From: Pseudomonas nabeulensis
Lineage (GTDB): Bacteria > Pseudomonadota > Gammaproteobacteria > Pseudomonadales > Pseudomonadaceae
Assembly: GCF_004682045.1 (NCBI RefSeq)
Contig: NZ_QUZT01000014.1
Coordinates: 47,691-111,690, forward strand
DNA: 64,000 bases
Direction of reading: 5' to 3'
In this document: positions 16,868 to 25,701 of the stretch, piece by piece
Numbering within the stretch: the stretch's first letter is position 1
How the letters are laid out: each line of letters begins with the position of its first letter
The notes under the pieces: generated by a model
The model's input: only the letters and a program-made list of their open reading frames with translations
Told to the model about the DNA's origin: nothing
Database searches by the model: none
Made by a program: the position numbers and the translations under genes

Positions 16868-18409
16868 TCACTGGTTGGCCAGTGACTTAATGAACTCATC
16901 GCACGGCAATGGTCTTCCGAACAGATAACCCTGCAGGAAGTCCACCCCCTGCGCGGCCAGGTATTCGCATTGCAGCGCTGTTTCCACGCCTTCGGCCACG
17001 ATGCCCAGGTCGAGCTTGGCGGACAGTTCGATGATGCTGTCCAGAATATGCCGCGAGAGGGCATCAGCGCCGATCATGGCGACGAAACTTTGGTCGATCT
17101 TCAAGTAGTCGACATTGAAGTTGCGCAAGTAGCCCAGGCTTGAGTGACCGGTGCCAAAGTCATCGATGGCAATCATCACGCCGAGTTGATGCAGGGCATC
17201 GAACAGGCGTCGGGTGGTATCGGTAGGTACGATGAGCTCACGTTCGGTCAGCTCCAGCACCAGGATGACCTGGCCGGGCGGGAAGGCTGCCAGGAACTCA
17301 CGGCAATCGTCTACCAGGTCCAGGTCCTTGCAATGACGTGCGGTGATATTCACGCCGATATGGAAACCCGGTTTAAAACGCTCAGCGTGGGGTGCCAACT
17401 GGGCAGCGGTCTGGCGTAGCAAAGCACGGGTCATCGGCAGGATGAGGCCGGAATGTTCGGCGAGCGGGATAAACAAATCGGGTCGCACCAGGCCTTCTTT
17501 AGGATGTTGCCAGCGCATCAGCACTTCGCACCCTGCCCATTCGCGGGTACCACCGCGTACCACGGGTTGGTAGTACGGGATGAATTCGTTGGCGCCCAGT
17601 GCGCGTTGTAATTCATGGGTCGGCGCCGAAGATCGTTTTTGCAGCCAATGTGCCAACAGGCCCGACAACACGCCGAAGAACAGGACCAGGCTGAACACGG
17701 CGGGATAACGATCCTGCATATAACGCCACACTTCACCGGCGGGCATGCCGGCTTCAACACTGTATTGATAGCGCTGCGAGGCCATGTGCTGATGGGCGAC
17801 CGCAAACGTCGGCACCGCGGTATTGCGGACTTTGCCATCGTCGCTCAACCAATTGGGACCGACTTGCAGGATCAGGTTCGCGTAGCGGCTGATCAGGCGC
17901 AGCGCATTGGTCAGGTGGTAACCGTCAATCGAGGCGAAGGCAGCCTTATCGCCCTCGACCAGGCGATACACCAGCAACGCTGTATCCGGCGTGACCGGGT
18001 TGCCATTCATCAGCCACAACCGGCCGTCTACATAGTCATCCGGATTCACCGGCGACTGGTAGTTGCTACCGAACAAGGAGCTGCAATAGATGTTCTTCTG
18101 CCAGGACAACGTGGTGGCACGCACAAATGGCCGCCGCGTGACCTGCTCGCGCAGGGCCAATTGTGCGCCGTTATCGCACGGCTGGCCGGCCAGCGGCAGT
18201 AAGGCCTGGGCGGCGAGCGCGGTGTTGTCGAGCATCAGGTCGAATTGGCGAACGGCCTCTTCGGCGGTTTGTGCGGTGTTTTTTTGCAGGGTGCGTTCGG
18301 CCTGCCAATGCAGAATCATCACACCCAAGGCGATCGGCAGCAGGCCGCTGAGAGCGGTGACAAGGTAGCGCGAAGCGCGCTTGCGCGGGCCTGTGACGGA
18401 AAGGGGCAT
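16868..18409 (-). CDS. CSS-motif EAL phosphodiesterase, membrane-bound
   Basis: Degrades cyclic di-GMP. The 513-residue product has TM1 (about 15-34, TALSGLLPIALGVMIL), a periplasmic CSS domain with YCSS and an earlier Cys (QPCDNG), TM2 (about 235-255) and a cytoplasmic EAL domain. Catalytic residues look complete: EVL in place of EAL, ELTERE, DDFGTGHSSLGYL, LKIDQSF, EGVE and QGYLFGRP. In this family the CSS cysteines form a disulfide under DsbA/DsbB control, and the reduced form is more active. It is divergent from the fimbrial operon, so it may tie c-di-GMP turnover to surface adhesion; that is inference. Confidence 0.92.
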   Translation of the reverse strand: MPLSVTGPRKRASRYLVTALSGLLPIALGVMILHWQAERTLQKNTAQTAEEAVRQFDLMLDNTALAAQALLPLAGQPCDNGAQLALREQVTRRPFVRATTLSWQKNIYCSSLFGSNYQSPVNPDDYVDGRLWLMNGNPVTPDTALLVYRLVEGDKAAFASIDGYHLTNALRLISRYANLILQVGPNWLSDDGKVRNTAVPTFAVAHQHMASQRYQYSVEAGMPAGEVWRYMQDRYPAVFSLVLFFGVLSGLLAHWLQKRSSAPTHELQRALGANEFIPYYQPVVRGGTREWAGCEVLMRWQHPKEGLVRPDLFIPLAEHSGLILPMTRALLRQTAAQLAPHAERFKPGFHIGVNITARHCKDLDLVDDCREFLAAFPPGQVILVLELTERELIVPTDTTRRLFDALHQLGVMIAIDDFGTGHSSLGYLRNFNVDYLKIDQSFVAMIGADALSRHILDSIIELSAKLDLGIVAEGVETALQCEYLAAQGVDFLQGYLFGRPLPCDEFIKSLANQ

Positions 18410-18557
18410 AGAGGGGCCGACCTGTAATGTGGATACCTCGATGATAGAGGGCGCGGTGCAAATTAGCTCGCGCTACCTAGCCGTTCGGTCAGTAGGCGCC
18501 GTCAGAATAGTTACCTAAGATCGAGCCGTCGGTTTTTGCTTTGATGAGGTATCGATC

Positions 18558-19106
18558 ATGAACAGCAAATGGTTGGCGGTGGCGTTTATGGCAACGAGCA
18601 CTGCTTTTGCGGCGGATGGGACTATTACGATTACGGGTGAGATTCTAGGGTCCACTTGCACGATCAGTGGCGGTACCAGCGCAACGCCGGGTACCACTGC
18701 GAATTTCCCCGTCGTGTTGGAGCGCGTGCAGGCGTCTGCGCTGAGTGCAGAAAAGGCCGTTGCTGCCTATAAGCCTTTCTTTATTCACATCGGTGGAGGC
18801 GCCACTAATTGCCCAGCACAATCCGTTGCGGTGCTATTTGAACGCAATAGCCCTGCGATCAGCGCGATCACCGGCAACCTTATAAATCAATCGACAACTC
18901 CCGCAGCCAATGTGGAGGTGCAAATCATCGATGTAACGGCAAATGCGGCACTCAACCTAAGCCTGGGAACACCATCAACAACCGTGGCAGTCGGCGCTTC
19001 GGGTACCGCAACACTGCCCTTCGCCGCGCAGTATGTGGCCGTTGGCGGCGCAGCGGAACCCGGCAATGTGAGCACAAGCGTCCAGTATTCGGTCACATTC
19101 CCCTGA
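18558..19106 (+). CDS. Fimbrial subunit (chaperone-usher pilin)
   Basis: The 182-residue product has a signal peptide (MNSKWLAVAFMATSTAFAADG) followed by a beta-rich pilin domain. TITGEILGSTCTISGG carries the first conserved Cys and GGATNCPAQSV the second, forming the usual pilin disulfide. The C-terminus ends QYSVTFP, close to the alternating beta zipper motif used for chaperone docking, but the classic penultimate Tyr is replaced by Phe-Pro. As first gene of the five-gene cluster and a single-domain protein it is probably the major shaft subunit. Confidence 0.85.
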   Translation: MNSKWLAVAFMATSTAFAADGTITITGEILGSTCTISGGTSATPGTTANFPVVLERVQASALSAEKAVAAYKPFFIHIGGGATNCPAQSVAVLFERNSPAISAITGNLINQSTTPAANVEVQIIDVTANAALNLSLGTPSTTVAVGASGTATLPFAAQYVAVGGAAEPGNVSTSVQYSVTFP

Positions 19107-19130
19107 GCATGGCTCGGGCAGGAGGGCGAG

Positions 19131-19898
19131 ATGAGGCGCCGGTGCAGTTTAACGACCTGCATGATGGTCATTTCCTTGTTGCTGGGTGATCAGGCCAGTG
19201 CCGGCATCATCATCACCGGCACCCGTCACATCTACCCCGAGCGCCAGCGTGAAATCACCATCCAACTGACCAATGATGATCGGCGCGCCCCTCGTCTGGT
19301 CAAAGCCTGGTTGGAGCGGGGTGACAGCCAGGCGCGGCCCGAATCCAGCGATGTCCCGTTCAGCCTTTCTCCCCCGGTGTTTCGCATTGACGCGGGCAAA
19401 GGCCAGGCCATGCGCCTGGTGTATACCCGCGAGCCATTACCGGCCGACCGCGAGTCGTTATTCTGGCTCAACGTGCTGGAGGTGCCGCCCCGGGCCCTGG
19501 AGCTAGCGGACGAAAACCAACAGAAAAACCTGCTGCGCTTTGCCTTTCGGATTCGTACCAAGGTGTTTTTTCGCCCGGCGCAATTGCCGGGCACGCCCGA
19601 GGACGCCGTTGGCCAATTGAGTTGGACACTGTTGCAAGGCCTGGAGGGGACCACATTGCAAGTGTCCAATGCTTCGGCCTACCACATCACTTTCAACGAA
19701 ATTGCCCTGGCGATGGGACCGCAACCCGATGCGTCATTAGTGAGTGCAGAAAGTGGCATGGTCCCGCCGGGCGCGACGGTACGCCTGGCCATCCAGCGGA
19801 GAGTGTCAGACGTGCCGGCCAATGCTCAGGTGCATTTCAAGTACATCAACGACTTCGGCGCGTTTTCCGCGCCCCAGCGTGCGGCGCTGAAGTTCTGA
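19131..19898 (+). CDS. Periplasmic pilus-assembly chaperone 1 (PapD-like)
   Basis: The 255-residue product has a signal peptide, then two immunoglobulin-like domains. Domain 1 has the strand IIITGTRHIYPERQREITIQLTND, RLVKAWLERGD, VFRIDAGKGQAMRLVY and LFWLNVLEVPP, the signature of FimC/PapD chaperones, including the conserved Arg and Lys that clamp pilin C-termini. Domain 2 contains VSNASAYHITFNEIAL. It guides subunits through the periplasm by donor-strand complementation. It lies 24 bases after the pilin gene and 2 bases before the usher start. Confidence 0.93.
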   Translation: MRRRCSLTTCMMVISLLLGDQASAGIIITGTRHIYPERQREITIQLTNDDRRAPRLVKAWLERGDSQARPESSDVPFSLSPPVFRIDAGKGQAMRLVYTREPLPADRESLFWLNVLEVPPRALELADENQQKNLLRFAFRIRTKVFFRPAQLPGTPEDAVGQLSWTLLQGLEGTTLQVSNASAYHITFNEIALAMGPQPDASLVSAESGMVPPGATVRLAIQRRVSDVPANAQVHFKYINDFGAFSAPQRAALKF

Positions 19899-19900
19899 TC

Positions 19901-22468
19901 ATGAACGGGCGCTCGCTGTCGGGTGGGCTGATCGGCGCAATCATATTGGCGATTGAAGAGGTGTTTGCCGCTGAATTGCTCTTTGACCTGCAGGCCTTTA
20001 CCAGCGATATCGCCTCGGATGTCGATGTGTCACGCTTTAATGCCCGCAGTGTGATGCTTCCGGGCCGGTATCGTGTGGATATCATCGTCAATGGCCAACG
20101 CTCAGGCCGCCGCGAGGTTGAGTTTCTGGCTGCGGATGAGCGCAGCGATGCACAACCCTGCGTGGACCGTGCGTTACTTGAACAATTGGGGGTTGCGCTT
20201 GATCAGGACGACCCCGCTGAGTCGTGTCCGGCCCTGAACCAATGGCTGCCCATGGCGACTAGCCAAGTCAACGCCGCCACGTTGGAGTGGTCAGTCGGTA
20301 TTCCCCAGGCCTACCTGAAACCTTTGGCACGGGGATATATCGACCCAGTGTTCTGGGATGAAGGCATCACTGCCGGTCTGCTCAACTACACCTTCAGTAC
20401 CTCCCATGTCACCACCGGCGATGCCGCCGACCGCAGCTATCTGGGCCTCAACAGCGGGCTCAACCTGGGCAGTTGGCGCTTGCGTCACCAAGGCGCACAG
20501 GCGTGGAACTCCAATACGGGGCGCCAGCCTTACCAAAACACCGCCACTTTCCTGCAACGCAGCATCGCGCCGTGGCAAGCGCAATTGATCCTCGGCGACA
20601 GTTTCAGCAGCGGACAGATCCTTGAAGGTGTGCGGGCACGGGGCGTTACCCTGGCCAGCGACGAGCGTATGCTCGCGCCGTCATTGCAAGGCTATGCACC
20701 GGTCGTACGCGGCATGGCCGAGAGCAACGCCACGGTAACCATCCGTCAAAACGGCTACATCCTTTACGAAACCACGGTGGCACCGGGGCCGTTCGAGATT
20801 GGCGATCTCTACCCGACAGGTTATGGCGGCGACTTGAACGTCAGCGTGACGGAAGTGGACGGGCGTCGCACTACCTTTGTCGTACCGTACGCCGTCAGCC
20901 CGCAATTGCTGCGTGACGGCACCTGGCGATACCGCGCCACGGTGGGGCAGGTCAATCAGCTGGGTTTGAGAGGAAACAACCCGCTAATGGCCCAAGGCAC
21001 ATTGGCCCATGGCGTCACCAGCGATTTTACGGTCTACGGGGGCGGCACCCACTCGGACGGTTACACCCAAGGCAAAGTCGGGGCAGCATTGGGAACCACA
21101 CTAGGGGCGTTCTCTCTGGATGTGACGGGCTCACGAACACGTCTTGGTGAACAGGCCAGCGTCAACGGGCACCGCTTGGGCCTGGGTTTCAGCAAGCATC
21201 TGCCTACCTCCGGAACCCACATTGTGTTGGGTGCCTATCGCTATTCTTCGCCGGGCTATTTCAGTTTGTACGACGCGTTGACTGCCCGCGAGCAAGCGCG
21301 CCGGGGCTACCCATTCCTGGCGCGGCAGAAAACTCGCCTGGACATCAATATCAGCCAGCAACTGGGTAGCGGCACACTCAGTCTGTATGGCAGCTCCGTT
21401 GCCTATTGGGACCAAGGACGCCACACATCCTTCACCCTCGGCTACGGTTCAACATGGAGGCGCGTCGCCTGGAACCTGTCACTACAGCGCTCACGCATCG
21501 ACGACACGCCACTACGCCTCAGCGACCGGGAGCGCAGCGACGAGGTGTTTTTCGTGGGCCGGCAGCAACCTGGGCGTTTGGACAACCGCATGGTGCTCAG
21601 CCTGTCTCTACCTCTGGGGGGCGATGCCCGCGCTCCGAGCGCCACCACCTCACTGGCGTGGGACCGTGGGGACCGTCGTGGTAGCCAACAACAAGTCGGC
21701 ATCAACGGCTTGTTGGGCGAAGACGCGTCGGGCCATTACGGCCTCTGGGCCAGCCGGACAACGGGACAATCCGAGAGCGCACGCAACGTCAATGCCTATG
21801 CCGGTTACCGTGGTAGCGCGGGCGCCTTGCGCGCAGGTTATGGGCGTTCCAATGACAGCGCCCAACTCTCATTGAGCGCAGAGGGGGCAGTGGTTGCCCA
21901 CCAGGGCGGGTTGACCCTCTCCCAGAGCCTGGGGGAGTCAGCAGCGTTGGTACATGCACCGAACGCGCAGGGCGCACGGCTGACCAATGCCAATGAGGTG
22001 AGCATCAACCCCAGCGGTTACGCCGTTGCGCCGTCCTTGAGGCCGTTTCAACACAATGTGCTAGGGCTCGACCCCCAAGGCATGCCCATGGATGTGGAGT
22101 TGCTGGAGTCCAGTCAGAGCGTGGTGCCGACCCTCGGTTCATTGGCCTTGGTGCAATTCAAGGTGACGAGTGGCCGCGCCGTGGTGGTCAAGGCGGCACG
22201 GGCAGATGGCACGCCGTTGCCTTTCGCGGCCCAGGTATTTGACGAACAGGGACGCGAAGTCGGGGTGATCGGCCAGGCCAGCAAGGCGTTTGTCAGGGGC
22301 ATCGCCGATACAGGGCGGCTTACGGTTCAGTGGAATGAACGCGAAGATGGCCGTTGTTATATCGACTACCAACTGCCTGCCCGGGATTCAACCGAGCGCC
22401 AGCTCCACGCCGATTGGCTGAGCGGGCGCTGTGTGTCCGATAACCTTCAAGGAGTGAGCCCACCATGA
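19901..22468 (+). CDS. Outer-membrane fimbrial usher
   Basis: The ATG at 19901 gives 855 residues, normal for FimD/PapC ushers, with a signal peptide ending VFAAE; the open frame further upstream to 19622 overlaps the chaperone in another frame and is not real. The N-terminal domain begins LLFDLQAFTSDIASDVDVSRFN and includes LPGRYRVDIIVNG. The 24-strand pore and plug regions follow (GYAPVVRGMAESNATVTIRQNG, ETTVAPGPFEIGDLYPTGYGGDLNV). Two C-terminal domains end with two Cys (GRCYIDYQL, GRCVSDN). It forms the pore through which pilins are exported. Its stop overlaps the adhesin start as ATGA. Confidence 0.94.
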   Translation: MNGRSLSGGLIGAIILAIEEVFAAELLFDLQAFTSDIASDVDVSRFNARSVMLPGRYRVDIIVNGQRSGRREVEFLAADERSDAQPCVDRALLEQLGVALDQDDPAESCPALNQWLPMATSQVNAATLEWSVGIPQAYLKPLARGYIDPVFWDEGITAGLLNYTFSTSHVTTGDAADRSYLGLNSGLNLGSWRLRHQGAQAWNSNTGRQPYQNTATFLQRSIAPWQAQLILGDSFSSGQILEGVRARGVTLASDERMLAPSLQGYAPVVRGMAESNATVTIRQNGYILYETTVAPGPFEIGDLYPTGYGGDLNVSVTEVDGRRTTFVVPYAVSPQLLRDGTWRYRATVGQVNQLGLRGNNPLMAQGTLAHGVTSDFTVYGGGTHSDGYTQGKVGAALGTTLGAFSLDVTGSRTRLGEQASVNGHRLGLGFSKHLPTSGTHIVLGAYRYSSPGYFSLYDALTAREQARRGYPFLARQKTRLDINISQQLGSGTLSLYGSSVAYWDQGRHTSFTLGYGSTWRRVAWNLSLQRSRIDDTPLRLSDRERSDEVFFVGRQQPGRLDNRMVLSLSLPLGGDARAPSATTSLAWDRGDRRGSQQQVGINGLLGEDASGHYGLWASRTTGQSESARNVNAYAGYRGSAGALRAGYGRSNDSAQLSLSAEGAVVAHQGGLTLSQSLGESAALVHAPNAQGARLTNANEVSINPSGYAVAPSLRPFQHNVLGLDPQGMPMDVELLESSQSVVPTLGSLALVQFKVTSGRAVVVKAARADGTPLPFAAQVFDEQGREVGVIGQASKAFVRGIADTGRLTVQWNEREDGRCYIDYQLPARDSTERQLHADWLSGRCVSDNLQGVSPP

Positions 22469-23487
22469 ACTGGCGTACGGTGACGTTGCTGGTGTTGAGC
22501 CTGTTGGCCAGTCGCTGGGGTGCGGCGGCGGGTGCTTGTACGCCGGCACCCGTGACCCTGATCACAGTGCCGCCCATTCTCAATCTGCCGGCCAGCCCAA
22601 CGGTGGGGCAGGTCCTGGGGAACCCGGATGGCTACACCTTCGATGTGCCGAATGCCCTCACATGCACCTACGACCCGAGCTTCGTAGAGTATTGGTTCGA
22701 GACGTCCGTACCGCCGGAAACGCTGACCGGCGGCGCGTATGTCACCCATTACGGCGTGCGCATGCCGATTTATTTCACTGGCCTGCGCGGCGTGGGGTTT
22801 GGCGTGCTCGCCGAGGACCGGGACAGCGGCGGTTTAAAGTCCGTAACCACTGGCGTAACGGTATTGCGCGGGCCAATGTTCCCAGGGTTGCCAACCTGGG
22901 GCATGCGGGGGCGCTTGTTCTTCTTTGCTACGGGACCGATCAGCGCAGGATTGATCAGCTCGCGTACCGTTGCCACGGTTGAGGTGCGAGGGGCGACAGG
23001 TATCCATGCGGTTATGTTGGGCAATACGGTGATCGGCCCGCCGCAAAAACCCACATGCTCTATTACCACCCCCTCGATCGCCATGGACCTGGGTACCGTG
23101 AAGGCCAGTGAGTTCGCCGGTGTGGGCAGCGCCGCCGGCAGCGTGACCAACACCATCGTGCTGCAGTGCGCTGGCGGCTCTGGTGCCAACGCCGATGTGT
23201 GGGTGACGCTGACTGACCAGACCAACCCCGGCAATCGCGGTGATCATCTGAGCCTCACCAAGAGCTCAACCGCCCAGGGGATCGCCTTGCAATTGCTGCA
23301 CGGTGCCAACGTATTGCGTTATGGGCCGGATAACAGCGCCGTAGGCACCCCCAATCAGTGGATGGCGGGCAGTACCGATAACGGCACCTTCACAATCCCG
23401 CTGACGGCGCGCTACGTGCAGACCATGCCACGAATATCCCCTGGTACGGCGAACGGTGTGGCTACGTTCACGCTGAACTATCGATGA
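22465..23487 (+). CDS. Fimbrial tip adhesin (two-domain, FimH-like layout)
   Basis: The 340-residue product has a signal peptide (ending WGAAAGAC) and is about twice pilin size. An N-terminal region (about 24-185) has few cysteines and a beta-rich, receptor-binding look (YWFETSVPPETLTGG, GLPTWGMRGRLFFF). A C-terminal pilin domain starts near PTCSITTPSIAMDLG and ends GVATFTLNYR, the alternating motif with penultimate Tyr used for chaperone docking. This two-domain form is that of tip adhesins. The ligand cannot be predicted. Start and stop both overlap neighbours by 4 bases. Confidence 0.83.
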   Translation: MNWRTVTLLVLSLLASRWGAAAGACTPAPVTLITVPPILNLPASPTVGQVLGNPDGYTFDVPNALTCTYDPSFVEYWFETSVPPETLTGGAYVTHYGVRMPIYFTGLRGVGFGVLAEDRDSGGLKSVTTGVTVLRGPMFPGLPTWGMRGRLFFFATGPISAGLISSRTVATVEVRGATGIHAVMLGNTVIGPPQKPTCSITTPSIAMDLGTVKASEFAGVGSAAGSVTNTIVLQCAGGSGANADVWVTLTDQTNPGNRGDHLSLTKSSTAQGIALQLLHGANVLRYGPDNSAVGTPNQWMAGSTDNGTFTIPLTARYVQTMPRISPGTANGVATFTLNYR

Positions 23488-24167
23488 AAGGCTGGGGGCT
23501 GGCGTGTCTGCTCATCGTTGGGCACGCCCACGCAGAGGTTGTGTTGGATCGCACACGCACTGTGATCTTGACCAGTGCTCGCGAAGCCACGGTGCAACTG
23601 ACTAATGAAGCGGACAGCCCAAGGGTGATTAAACTCTGGATCGACGCAGGTGATCCGCAACAGCCGCCGGAATTCGCTGACGTACCATTCACACTCCCCA
23701 CACCGATCAAACGTATCGACGCGAAAAAAGGCTTGGCCTTACGGCTTATCTTTCATCCCGACCAGGCGCAACACCTGGCTACAGACCGTGAAACCGTGTA
23801 TTGGCTGAATGTGCTGAGTGTTCGTCCGACCGTTGCGGGCAACGCCGTACACCTCGCATTTCGCACGCGCATCAAGCTGTTTGTGCGTCCAGAATCCCTG
23901 CCTGGGCGGGCCGAGGATGCACCCGGCGAATTACGCTGGCGGGTGGTCGACGGCGATCTGGAGGTACACAACCCCAGCGCCTATCACGTGACGTTATCGA
24001 GCGTTGCGTTCAACGCCCGCCGTAACGATGACCCGCCAATGCTTGCCCCTTACGGCACCACCGTAATTCCGCTGAAGACATCCTCGGACGGCACCGGCCT
24101 GCGGTTCAGCAGCATCGATGATCATGGCACGATCCAACAACACCAGGTCCAGGGGCCACTTGATTAA
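23484..24167 (+). CDS. Periplasmic pilus-assembly chaperone 2
   Basis: The 227-residue product has a short signal peptide (cleavage after HAHA, before EVVLDRTRTVIL) and two Ig-like domains. It shares VIKLWIDAGD, IKRIDAKKGLALRLIF, VYWLNVLSV and VHNPSAYHVTLSSVAF with chaperone 1, so it is a diverged paralogue. Its ATG overlaps the adhesin stop. Having one chaperone next to the pilin and another next to the adhesin suggests that each serves a different subunit; this is inference. It is the last gene of the operon. Confidence 0.92.
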   Translation: MKGWGLACLLIVGHAHAEVVLDRTRTVILTSAREATVQLTNEADSPRVIKLWIDAGDPQQPPEFADVPFTLPTPIKRIDAKKGLALRLIFHPDQAQHLATDRETVYWLNVLSVRPTVAGNAVHLAFRTRIKLFVRPESLPGRAEDAPGELRWRVVDGDLEVHNPSAYHVTLSSVAFNARRNDDPPMLAPYGTTVIPLKTSSDGTGLRFSSIDDHGTIQQHQVQGPLD

Positions 24168-24230
24168 ACCCCTTGCATGAAAGAGGGCAATGGGGATTTG
24201 ATAAGAGTACGGACAAACTTCGTTACGCTG

Positions 24231-24247
24231 TGTAGAATCAATTTACG
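24231..24247 (+). promoter_or_regulatory. Weak candidate PhhR/TyrR-type box upstream of hppD
   Basis: TGTAGAATCAATTTACG resembles the TyrR-family palindrome TGTAAA-N6-TTTACA, but with one base less in the spacer and two mismatches. PhhR controls aromatic amino acid catabolism including hpd in other pseudomonads. The rest of the 280-base gap (24168-24447) shows no other structure I can support. Confidence 0.25.
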
Positions 24248-24447
24248 CATACAAGAATATGGACTTGCGCCTCACGCAAGCCTTAGCCGTCAGAGACTGA
24301 TGTAACCATGAAGCTATCCGGCTGCCCCCTCATCTTTGGTGACTTTCTCGCCCGCAGCGTGCGAGGCCTTTCCTGTGCGCCACCCCGCAACCTCATCCTT
24401 GCTCGCAATTAACCCTGTGTTTATGACAAGAATGATGAGGTGCCACC

Positions 24448-25524
24448 ATGGTCAACCAAAACGAAAACCCAATGGACCTGATGGGCTTTGAGTTTATCGA
24501 ATTCGCATCCCCAACCCCGGGCACCCTGGAGCCGATCTTCGAGATCATGGGCTTCACCAAAGTCGCGACCCACCGCTCCAAGAACGTGCACCTGTACCGC
24601 CAGGGCGAGATCAACCTGATCCTCAACAACGAGCCCCACAGCATCGCCTCGTACTTCGCGGCCGAGCACGGCCCGTCGGTGTGCGGCATGGCGTTTCGCG
24701 TGAAGGACTCGCAAAAAGCCTACAACCGCGCCCTGGAGCTGGGCGCCCAGCCGATCCATATCGAAACCGGTCCGATGGAGCTCAACCTGCCGGCCATCAA
24801 GGGCATCGGCGGCGCGCCCCTGTACCTGATCGACCGTTTTGGCGAAGGCAGCTCGATCTATGACATCGATTTTGTGTTCCTCGACGGTGTAGACCGCAAC
24901 CCGCAAGGCGCCGGCCTCAAGGTCATCGACCACTTGACCCACAACGTGTATCGCGGACGCATGGTGTACTGGGCCAACTTCTACGAGAAGCTGTTCAACT
25001 TCCGTGAAGCGCGTTACTTCGATATCAAGGGCGAATACACCGGCCTGACCTCCAAGGCCATGAGCGCGCCGGACGGCATGATCCGCATCCCGCTCAACGA
25101 AGAGTCGTCCAAGGGCGCCGGCCAGATCGAAGAGTTCCTGATGCAGTTCAACGGCGAGGGCATCCAGCACGTTGCGTTCCTCACCGACGATCTGGTCAAG
25201 ACCTGGGATGCGTTGAAAAAGATTGGCATGCGCTTCATGACCGCGCCGCCAGACACCTATTACGAAATGCTCGAAGGCCGCCTGCCCAACCACGGCGAGC
25301 CGGTGGATCAATTGCAAGCACGCGGCATCTTGCTGGACGGCTCGTCCATCGAAGGCGACAAACGTCTGTTGCTGCAGATTTTCTCGGAAACCCTGATGGG
25401 CCCGGTGTTCTTCGAATTCATCCAGCGCAAGGGTGATGACGGATTTGGCGAGGGCAACTTCAAGGCGCTGTTCGAGTCCATCGAGCGTGACCAAGTGCGT
25501 CGCGGTGTGTTGACGACTGACTAA
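24448..25524 (+). CDS. hppD: 4-hydroxyphenylpyruvate dioxygenase
   Basis: Non-haem iron enzyme that turns 4-hydroxyphenylpyruvate into homogentisate in tyrosine catabolism, also the entry to pyomelanin. The 358 residues match the crystallised P. fluorescens enzyme in length and, by eye, nearly everywhere in sequence. The iron ligands are present: His in [10 protein letters not shown], His in GIQHVAFLT and Glu in FFEFIQRKG (161, 240 and 322 by that numbering). A GATGAGGTG stretch before the ATG provides the ribosome-binding site. It is monocistronic with its own terminator. Confidence 0.97.
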   Translation: MVNQNENPMDLMGFEFIEFASPTPGTLEPIFEIMGFTKVATHRSKNVHLYRQGEINLILNNEPHSIASYFAAEHGPSVCGMAFRVKDSQKAYNRALELGAQPIHIETGPMELNLPAIKGIGGAPLYLIDRFGEGSSIYDIDFVFLDGVDRNPQGAGLKVIDHLTHNVYRGRMVYWANFYEKLFNFREARYFDIKGEYTGLTSKAMSAPDGMIRIPLNEESSKGAGQIEEFLMQFNGEGIQHVAFLTDDLVKTWDALKKIGMRFMTAPPDTYYEMLEGRLPNHGEPVDQLQARGILLDGSSIEGDKRLLLQIFSETLMGPVFFEFIQRKGDDGFGEGNFKALFESIERDQVRRGVLTTD

Positions 25525-25543
25525 TCGTTAAACGGTATGACCG

Positions 25544-25578
25544 AGCCCGGTAGAGCAGTATTTCTACCGGGCTTTTTG
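25544..25578 (+). terminator. Rho-independent terminator after hppD
   Basis: AGCCCGGTAGA and TCTACCGGGCT form an 11-bp stem around an 8-base loop, followed by TTTTTG. Confidence 0.92.
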
Positions 25579-25701
25579 TTGTTTAAAGAAATGGAACGTG
25601 ACCTCAATCCAAGTACACATAGAGGGCAAGGCAACAGGAAACTTCCTGCGCGCTGAAGGAGTGTCTGCCCACCTTGGGCTTCATTTTGAAAGGTACGTTT
25701 T

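Noticed and set aside
18432..18553. Possible invertible fimbrial promoter between GATACCTC and GAGGTATC
   Set aside because: Only 8 bases pair, which is not unlikely by chance in 130 bases, and no recombinase lies beside the fimbrial operon.
24421..25494. A 357-codon open frame on the minus strand
   Set aside because: It is the shadow of hppD, whose sequence is almost identical to the known enzyme.
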